DNA from: an uncultured Eubacteriales bacterium | Lineage (GTDB): Bacteria > Bacillota > Clostridia > Christensenellales > CAG-314 | Assembly (NCBI GenBank): GCA_948938605.1 | Contig: CARAIG010000015.1 | Location: 1 to 10,270 of the forward strand | Reading direction: 5' to 3' | Length of the DNA stretch: 10,270 nt | Shown here: positions 5,369 through 10,270 of the stretch, piece after piece | Layout of the letters: each line of letters starts with the position of its first letter | How positions within the stretch are numbered: position 1 is the first letter of the stretch | The notes under the pieces: generated by a model | Told to the model about the DNA's origin: nothing | Seen by the model: only the letters and a program-made list of their open reading frames with translations | Databases searched by the model: none | Position numbers and translations under genes: made by a program

Positions 5369-6672
5369 ATGGAACTATTCAAGCCAAAAAAGGCTTTTTA
5401 TATGTCGTTATAAACTATACCGACGAAAACGGAAAAACCAAATACAAGTGGATTTCCACTGGCTTAAAGGAGCGCGGAAACCGAAAGAACGCCAAAACAA
5501 TTTTGGAACGGGAATTAAAAAACTTTGAGAAAAATCTAAGCGAGAGTAAAAACAAAACTAGACGCAGAAAAGACGTATCGCAAGCAAACAAAGAACAGGC
5601 GCAAATGCTGTTTTGTGATTATGTAGAACAGTACGTTGACGGTCTGCAAACATCGGTTTCTCCTGCGGTATATTACAATTACAAGACGCATTATATGAAG
5701 TTGTTTCGCGAGTTTTTTGATACAAGGCATTTAAAGTTAATTGACGTTACGGAAAAAGAATTAAACGAATTTTATAATGAACGGCGCAAACACGGTGTAA
5801 AAAACATTTCGTTAAAACATTATAATAATGTGCTTCGCCCAGTACTTCGCAAAGCCTACAAAGACAAATTGATTCTCGACAATCCTTTCGATTTTATGGA
5901 ACCTATAAAAAAGGAAAAGGCAATAATTTCATTTTATGATAAAAAAGAAATGCAGAAATTATTCGAAGTCATTAAAGGACACGAATTGGAAGTACCGTTT
6001 ATGTTGGCGGCGTATTACGGATTCAGACGGAGCGAAGTATTAGGTTTACGTTGGAGCGCAATAGACTTTGACCATAAACTAATTACAATAAACCACAAGC
6101 TTACCGTTGTGGACAAGGTACCGTACTTTACCGACCAATTAAAGACAAAAACAAGTTACCGCACTTTGCCGCTTATTCCGGCAATAGCGGACTTGCTGTT
6201 ACAGCATAGAAAGAAGATAGCACAAAATAAGGAATTTTACGGCAATACGTACGACACCCGCTACGAAGATTACGTGTGCGTTATGGAAAATGGAAAAATT
6301 GTCTACCCCGACCATATGACGAAAAAGTTTTCGGATTTGCTTGCCGAACACAACTTAAAACATATACGTCTGCACGACCTGCGACACAGTTGCGCAAGCA
6401 ATATGTTGGCAAACGGTGTACCGATGAAAGAGATACAGGAATGGCTCGGGCACAGTAATTTCAGTACAACAGCCGATGTGTATTCGCATTTAGATTTCAG
6501 TTCTAAGATGCGCGCAGCAACAGCCATTGCCACAACATATGGTGATACAAAACCCGTTACGGCTAATACAGAGCAAGAATCCATAAAAATATTTATACAA
6601 GCCGTACAGGAAATGAAAATGCTCGGGTTTAAAAATATCGACGATTATATAAAATACAAACAAACGAGATAA
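5365..6672 (+). CDS. int: Tyrosine recombinase, integrase of the mobile element
   Basis: This site-specific recombinase of the phage/Tn916 type inserts and excises the element. It has 435 residues in three parts. An N-terminal arm-binding domain spans about 1-60 (TIQAKKGFLYVVINYTDENGKTKYKWISTGL). A SAM-like core-binding domain covers about 80-180. The catalytic domain runs from about 190 to 390. The active-site residues are present: Arg221 in GFRRSEVLGLRW, Lys262 in the LKTKTSYRTLPL hairpin, His337 and Arg340 in HDLRH, His363 in LGHS, and Tyr373 in DVYSHL. It is therefore probably active. About 60 residues follow the tyrosine, a little longer than usual. The gene is coupled to xis and ends at a terminator. 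It faces the 3' end of tRNA-Arg, which is probably its attachment target. Confidence 0.96.
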   Translation: MNGTIQAKKGFLYVVINYTDENGKTKYKWISTGLKERGNRKNAKTILERELKNFEKNLSESKNKTRRRKDVSQANKEQAQMLFCDYVEQYVDGLQTSVSPAVYYNYKTHYMKLFREFFDTRHLKLIDVTEKELNEFYNERRKHGVKNISLKHYNNVLRPVLRKAYKDKLILDNPFDFMEPIKKEKAIISFYDKKEMQKLFEVIKGHELEVPFMLAAYYGFRRSEVLGLRWSAIDFDHKLITINHKLTVVDKVPYFTDQLKTKTSYRTLPLIPAIADLLLQHRKKIAQNKEFYGNTYDTRYEDYVCVMENGKIVYPDHMTKKFSDLLAEHNLKHIRLHDLRHSCASNMLANGVPMKEIQEWLGHSNFSTTADVYSHLDFSSKMRAATAIATTYGDTKPVTANTEQESIKIFIQAVQEMKMLGFKNIDDYIKYKQTR

Positions 6673-6685
6673 CATAAAACAAGTT

Positions 6686-6716
6686 GGCGACACCTACAAG
6701 GTGCCGCCTATTTTTT
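6686..6716 (+). terminator. Intrinsic terminator of the integrase operon
   Basis: GGCG (6686-6689) and CACCT (6691-6695) pair with AGGTG (6699-6703) and CGCC (6705-6708), with one A/C mismatch and a three-base loop. TATTTTTT follows to 6716. Confidence 0.85.
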
Positions 6717-6789
6717 GTGAAAATTACTATTCATCAATAAGCATAAATAATTGTTAACAACCGTAAAACGTGCTGAAAAATTGTAAATT

Positions 6790-6890
6790 TTATTAGAACA
6801 GTTATTAGAACAGCACAAAAACGCAATTTTTAAAAGAATGCAAAATACGCTGTTTTTGTTCTAATAAAAATGTAAAAATTTATTAGAACA
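6790..6890. repeat. Four copies of TTATTAGAACA, probable integrase/excisionase arm sites
   Basis: TTATTAGAACA lies at 6790-6800, 6802-6812 and 6880-6890 in direct orientation, and inverted (TGTTCTAATAA) at 6857-6867. The first two are 12 bases apart. Short repeats in both orientations between an integrase gene and the end of its element are typical of arm-type binding sites. TATTAGAA also occurs at 2466-2473 on the left side. Confidence 0.65.
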
Positions 6891-6924
6891 AAATAGTCTG
6901 TGGTTAAAAAGTCCTAAAAAATGC

Positions 6925-6960
6925 AAGAAAAATGCCTGTTTCTGTAGTAAAAACAGGCAT
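6925..6960 (-). terminator. Intrinsic terminator of tRNA-Arg
   Basis: Read on the minus strand, ATGCCTGTTT and AAACAGGCAT (6951-6960 and 6932-6941) form a perfect 10-bp stem with a 9-base loop, followed by TTTTC. It starts three bases after the tRNA CCA end. Confidence 0.85.
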
Positions 6961-6963
6961 ATC

Positions 6964-7040
<77 letters not shown>

Positions 7041-7063
7041 ATATTAAGTTTTAGACGTTTTCG

Positions 7064-7110
<47 letters not shown>

Positions 7111-7128
7111 ATATTTAATTGCTAAGTT

Positions 7129-7157
7129 ATTATACTGCAATCGAAATTAAAAGTCAA
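7129..7157 (-). promoter_or_regulatory. Strong promoter for the tRNA-Arg transcript
   Basis: On the minus strand, TTGACT (7152-7157) is followed after 17 bases by a perfect TATAAT (7129-7134). Transcription would start near 7122, about a dozen bases before the tRNA half, and run through the intact tRNA to its terminator. Confidence 0.85.
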
Positions 7158-7267
7158 CAAATTTAACGGGAATATTTTTTGCCGTTGTAAAAGCGGTTTT
7201 GCTGCAACGCAAACGGTTGCAAAATAAATCCGTATAAATATATCAAACTATAATTAGTCTAAAAGCA

Positions 7268-7293
7268 ATACGGACGGCAAATGCCGTCCGTAT
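7268..7293 (-). terminator. Strong hairpin terminator of the repeat-protein gene
   Basis: ATACGGACGGCA (7268-7279) and TGCCGTCCGTAT (7282-7293) form a perfect 12-bp stem with a two-base nominal loop, about 30 bases after the stop codon. On the minus strand it is followed by TGCTTTT. Between this and the tRNA promoter only minor inverted repeats are seen, such as TGCAAC (7203-7208)/GTTGCA (7216-7221). Confidence 0.8.
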
Positions 7294-7321
7294 AGTTGAT
7301 TTGTTTGCAATTTATATTTAA

Positions 7322-10270
7322 TTACTTTGTAAAAATTTGAGTACTTGTACTTGTTTCAACCGTAATCGACAAACCGTCTGGTTCAAACGTAATTGTACAA
7401 TTTTCAAAAGTTGCAACTACTTTTCCGTCAATTCGTACAATTTTTGTTGCTGTACTGGTTTCATAACTTTCCTCATCTGAATCGGTTATAGTAATCCCGT
7501 TGGCACTATCAATCGTAATCCACATTACATCATAACCGTTAATCGAAATTGTTGTAGCCGTTTCGTATATTGTTCCAACATATTCCGACATATCGGCGGG
7601 TTCTTCAACAGGAGTAGTAGAAGGTTTTTCGGTTAACAATACTCTTTCTGTCGTGTCTGCATCGTTAGTTTTGTATTTAAATTCTGTAATATAAAATTTG
7701 TCGCCTTTTCTTCCAAATACCACTCTATATGTGCTATTACTGAATACCAAAAGATTTGGATCTAAATTTTGCTTGTCGTCTTCTGACCAACTATCTGTAT
7801 TCATAACAGTGATTGCACCTGCTACCTGTTCGCCATTATTGGAATATACTACTTTTAAACGATATGCGCCAACTTGTTCATTCCATGTAAAATTACCATT
7901 GTAAATAATTTCCACACCGATAAATGTTTTGTCGACAATAGTAAATTCCTGTTCAAAATATAGTCTTACACCGTTTAATGTGCTATCGGGACAAAGTATG
8001 CGAAGACTGTCATCAGCATCGGTTGTAATTTGATCCCAAGGTTCGTCACTGGGATCAATAGAACCTGCTTCTTTCCAAGCTGCAACAAGCGTTACGTTTC
8101 CTGTTACCGTATACTTTCCTTTAAGTACGGTATTTGTTTCATCGCCTTTAACAATCCAGCCTGCAAAAACAAGTTCACCGTTAGCCAAACCTTCACCGCT
8201 AGGCAAAGTAATTTGGTTGTTATCGGACATTACAGTCATTGCTTCGGGAGCAGTTCCCGTACCCCCCCCCAGTTCAAAATTGACTGTATATTGTTCGGGA
8301 GCGGTACCAAAGGCGTATTCGGTTTCGTCAACTGTAATAGCAAAATATCCGTCCATTACGTACGAATCGTTTTCTACCTTTAACTTTAAGTTATAAGTTT
8401 TGTCATTAATAGTAAGCGTAGCTACGTTTATTTGGACATTGAATGCATAAGTGCCGATTGTTTCGCCGATCATAAATTTATCTACGCCGTCGAATTTTAA
8501 AACTGTTTCACCATCGTTAGCAGTACACGTAAACAAGAACAAAGAGTTGTCTATATCTTGTAATTTTTTAGTGGTTTTATCAATTTGATAACAACTGGAA
8601 CCTTCGTCAAAAACCAATACACTGACATTTTGCGAGAATTCGTATTCCCCGTCAATGGGAAGGAAAGTAGTAGACATTCCGCCCACAATACCGACATATT
8701 CACCGTCAAGCGTTATCGTAAGTGTAAGCAATTTGTCTTTTTCCGTATCCCAATCATAAACCAAACCGGAGTAATCCATGCCGTAAACCGCAGTTAAAGT
8801 AACATTAGCATTCACATAATAATTAGTACCGGGTTTTCTAAAAGAAACACCGGAAGATTGAGAACCTTCGACAGTTAAAAACCAACCTTTAAATTCGTAG
8901 CCGTCAATTTCACCCGGAGTACTAGCAAGGACAACCTTTGATCCTTTTGTCACTTGCACCGCTTGGGGAGCAGTCAGTTCGTAACCTTCGGGGCACACAT
9001 ATGTTACGGTAAATAATTCCGTCCATTTACCCGTTAAAGTAATGTCGTCTTCTATTGCCGTATCGAAATCGAAAGGAGTTGTTGAAGTTCCCAAGTACCA
9101 ACCGAATTGGAAACCGTCCTTTTCAAAATCGCCTTGCGGAGCAGTAATTTTTTCACCAAAGGCAACCGTTTGAGAAGGAACGTCGTGACCTTCGACTACA
9201 AAAGTTACCGTAACGTTTTCGATTTTTTCCCAATGAGCGGTGAGCGTAATATCTTCCGTAATGGGAGTTTTAAAGTCAAACGCAGTTTGCGCACCATCGG
9301 CAAACCAACCTAGGAATCTGTATTCGCGCCATACGGGCGTTGCGGGTGCAGAAGTAGTTGTTTGCGCCACTACTTGTTTGTCGGGAATTGCAGGCGTTGT
9401 GCCTTGATAACCTTCGCCCATATTAAACGATACGGTTACGTAAGTTAATTTTACAAAGTCTTCGGTTGTAGTTTGATCGGCACCTAAAAACTTAACGGTA
9501 ACTGCCAATTCACAAGTTGTGTCCGAATCAAATGTAAGCGTTGCAGTAAAGCTGTTGCTGCCAACTCCTTTGAAAGATAACACCAACACGCCGTTTTCGT
9601 TAGACTCAACCGTCAAGTCGTAACTGTATGTAGAATAATACTCATCAACGTCATCTACTTCGTTGTGAATGCTTATTTTGCCGTTTTCAATTTTAAATTT
9701 GTCGCAATCAAGACCAGCAATTGTTATTGTATATTTTACAATAGCCCATTCGCCGTTGTACTTTTCGGGAATTTCCGTTACAGGGGGGGTGGGTTCATCG
9801 CCGCGCTTGGTTATTTCATAATCAAAATAATCGTCATCTTCAACTTCAAAAGTAAATGCGTTTTCGCCTTGCAACGTAACAAGATACGTAACGCGTATGG
9901 GAGAACCTAAGCCGACGGTAACTACCACAAACGAAAGTTGTTGTTTGCCTTGCACGATAGAAAGTTGAACGTCTTCTATTATCTCTTCGCTGCCATCACA
10001 TTCGAATGTTACTTCCAACGTTTTGCCGTCTTGCGACAATGCGATTGTCAAAATGTCTTCTTCGTACGGTTCACCTTCATTAAAAGCTTTAACGTCGAAA
10101 ACGCCAATCCACGCTTCGTCAGGAACTATTTCGGGCGGAGTTACTTGCTTGTCGGTAAGTTTTGCAACTACTACGATGTTGCCTGTTATTGCTGTGTCGA
10201 CCGTTACTTCCGTTTCGGTGTTTTCAATGAACCAACCTGCAAATTCCTTGTTTTCGGGAATATTTGTAAG
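7322..10270 (-). CDS. Large extracellular protein with InlB B-like (Listeria-Bacteroides) repeats, start outside window
   Basis: 982 residues are visible and the frame is open at the right edge, so the signal peptide is not seen. Five repeats of the Listeria-Bacteroides type are recognisable by a central GWF/GWY/GWI and a closing TLTAxW-like strand. They lie at 10154-10270 (partial; FAGWF...IVVVAKL), 9227-9439 (FLGWF...FDFKTPITEDITLTAHW), 9020-9214 (FGWYL...DITLTGKW), 8780-9013 (FKGWF...NVTLTAVY) and 8069-8290 (FAGWI...NVTLVAAW). Between them are beta-rich modules that start alike: YNGEW near 9750, YSGLVY near 8765 and YVGTIY near 7575. These may be a second repeated fold. The last module ends in a Thr/Ser-rich strand and stops at IFTK, with no LPXTG, membrane helix or cell-wall domain. 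The protein is therefore probably secreted or held by something in the missing N-terminus. It is likely an adhesin or other surface protein; no enzyme motif is seen. Confidence 0.88.
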   Translation of the reverse strand, partial: LTNIPENKEFAGWFIENTETEVTVDTAITGNIVVVAKLTDKQVTPPEIVPDEAWIGVFDVKAFNEGEPYEEDILTIALSQDGKTLEVTFECDGSEEIIEDVQLSIVQGKQQLSFVVVTVGLGSPIRVTYLVTLQGENAFTFEVEDDDYFDYEITKRGDEPTPPVTEIPEKYNGEWAIVKYTITIAGLDCDKFKIENGKISIHNEVDDVDEYYSTYSYDLTVESNENGVLVLSFKGVGSNSFTATLTFDSDTTCELAVTVKFLGADQTTTEDFVKLTYVTVSFNMGEGYQGTTPAIPDKQVVAQTTTSAPATPVWREYRFLGWFADGAQTAFDFKTPITEDITLTAHWEKIENVTVTFVVEGHDVPSQTVAFGEKITAPQGDFEKDGFQFGWYLGTSTTPFDFDTAIEDDITLTGKWTELFTVTYVCPEGYELTAPQAVQVTKGSKVVLASTPGEIDGYEFKGWFLTVEGSQSSGVSFRKPGTNYYVNANVTLTAVYGMDYSGLVYDWDTEKDKLLTLTITLDGEYVGIVGGMSTTFLPIDGEYEFSQNVSVLVFDEGSSCYQIDKTTKKLQDIDNSLFLFTCTANDGETVLKFDGVDKFMIGETIGTYAFNVQINVATLTINDKTYNLKLKVENDSYVMDGYFAITVDETEYAFGTAPEQYTVNFELGGGTGTAPEAMTVMSDNNQITLPSGEGLANGELVFAGWIVKGDETNTVLKGKYTVTGNVTLVAAWKEAGSIDPSDEPWDQITTDADDSLRILCPDSTLNGVRLYFEQEFTIVDKTFIGVEIIYNGNFTWNEQVGAYRLKVVYSNNGEQVAGAITVMNTDSWSEDDKQNLDPNLLVFSNSTYRVVFGRKGDKFYITEFKYKTNDADTTERVLLTEKPSTTPVEEPADMSEYVGTIYETATTISINGYDVMWITIDSANGITITDSDEESYETSTATKIVRIDGKVVATFENCTITFEPDGLSITVETSTSTQIFTK
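8272..8280 (-). repeat. Nine-G homopolymer within the repeat-protein gene
   Basis: On the coding strand nine consecutive G lie in the codons for LGGGTG, at the start of the fourth repeat. Tracts of this length slip during replication and can switch a gene out of frame. A second tract, seven C on the coding strand, lies at 9783-9789 in a Pro-rich linker. Confidence 0.75.

Larger units (their letters stand above)
6673..6963. other. Region between integrase and tRNA-Arg, probable right end of the element
   Basis: There is no gene here. The stretch holds the integrase terminator, the arm-type repeats, and the leftward terminator of tRNA-Arg. It is very AT-rich between the two. The right attachment junction should lie here or inside the tRNA 3' end, but the other junction is not visible, so the core cannot be fixed. 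Confidence 0.55.

Noticed and set aside
6790..6890. Repeats of TTATTAGAACA as a CRISPR array
   Set aside because: The units are only 11 bases, spacing is irregular (1 to 68 bases between units), one copy is inverted and no cas gene is near.

Overview
The window looks like chromosomal DNA of a low-GC Gram-positive bacterium, probably a gut Clostridia member (inference). The grounds are its AT-rich composition, a secreted protein built from Listeria/Bacteroides-type (InlB B-like) repeats, a MobV mobilisation gene with clostridial-style neighbours, AGGAGG ribosome sites and a tRNA with an encoded CCA. A species cannot be named from the sequence alone.

Layout. (1) Positions 1-2165, minus strand: the modification and specificity genes of a type I restriction-modification system. 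hsdM is complete; hsdS overlaps its end and runs off the left edge. hsdR is not in the window. A divergent intergenic region follows (2166-2646), with an hsd promoter on one strand and a promoter plus regularly spaced TTGTG motifs on the other. (2) Positions 2647-6716, plus strand: an integrative mobilisable element. In order it carries a winged-helix regulator (TTG start), a terminator, a structured region that probably holds oriT, a MobV relaxase, a ribbon-helix-helix protein, a structured RNA leader, a small excisionase-like HTH protein, and a tyrosine integrase ending at a terminator. Four copies of TTATTAGAACA lie beyond the integrase, as expected for recombinase or excisionase arm sites. 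(3) Positions 6925-7157, minus strand: a tRNA-Arg(ACG) gene with its own terminator. Upstream of it, under one strong promoter, sits a 5' tRNA half sharing 41 identical bases. (4) Positions 7268-10270, minus strand: the 3' part of a large extracellular repeat protein ending at a strong terminator; its start lies beyond the right edge.

How the parts fit. The integrase faces the 3' end of tRNA-Arg, the usual arrangement for an element integrated at a tRNA gene. MobV would nick oriT for transfer with help from a conjugative element elsewhere, since no transfer genes are present. The RHH protein, excisionase and integrase look like one operon from the promoter at 4641-4669.

The most unusual points are three. 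The relaxase reading frame reaches its conserved N-terminus only from an ATA codon placed after a strong Shine-Dalgarno. The excisionase leader contains a 9-bp helix that masks its ribosome site, plus a competing 10-bp helix that would free it. The relaxase has Glu where MobM of pMV158 has its catalytic His22.
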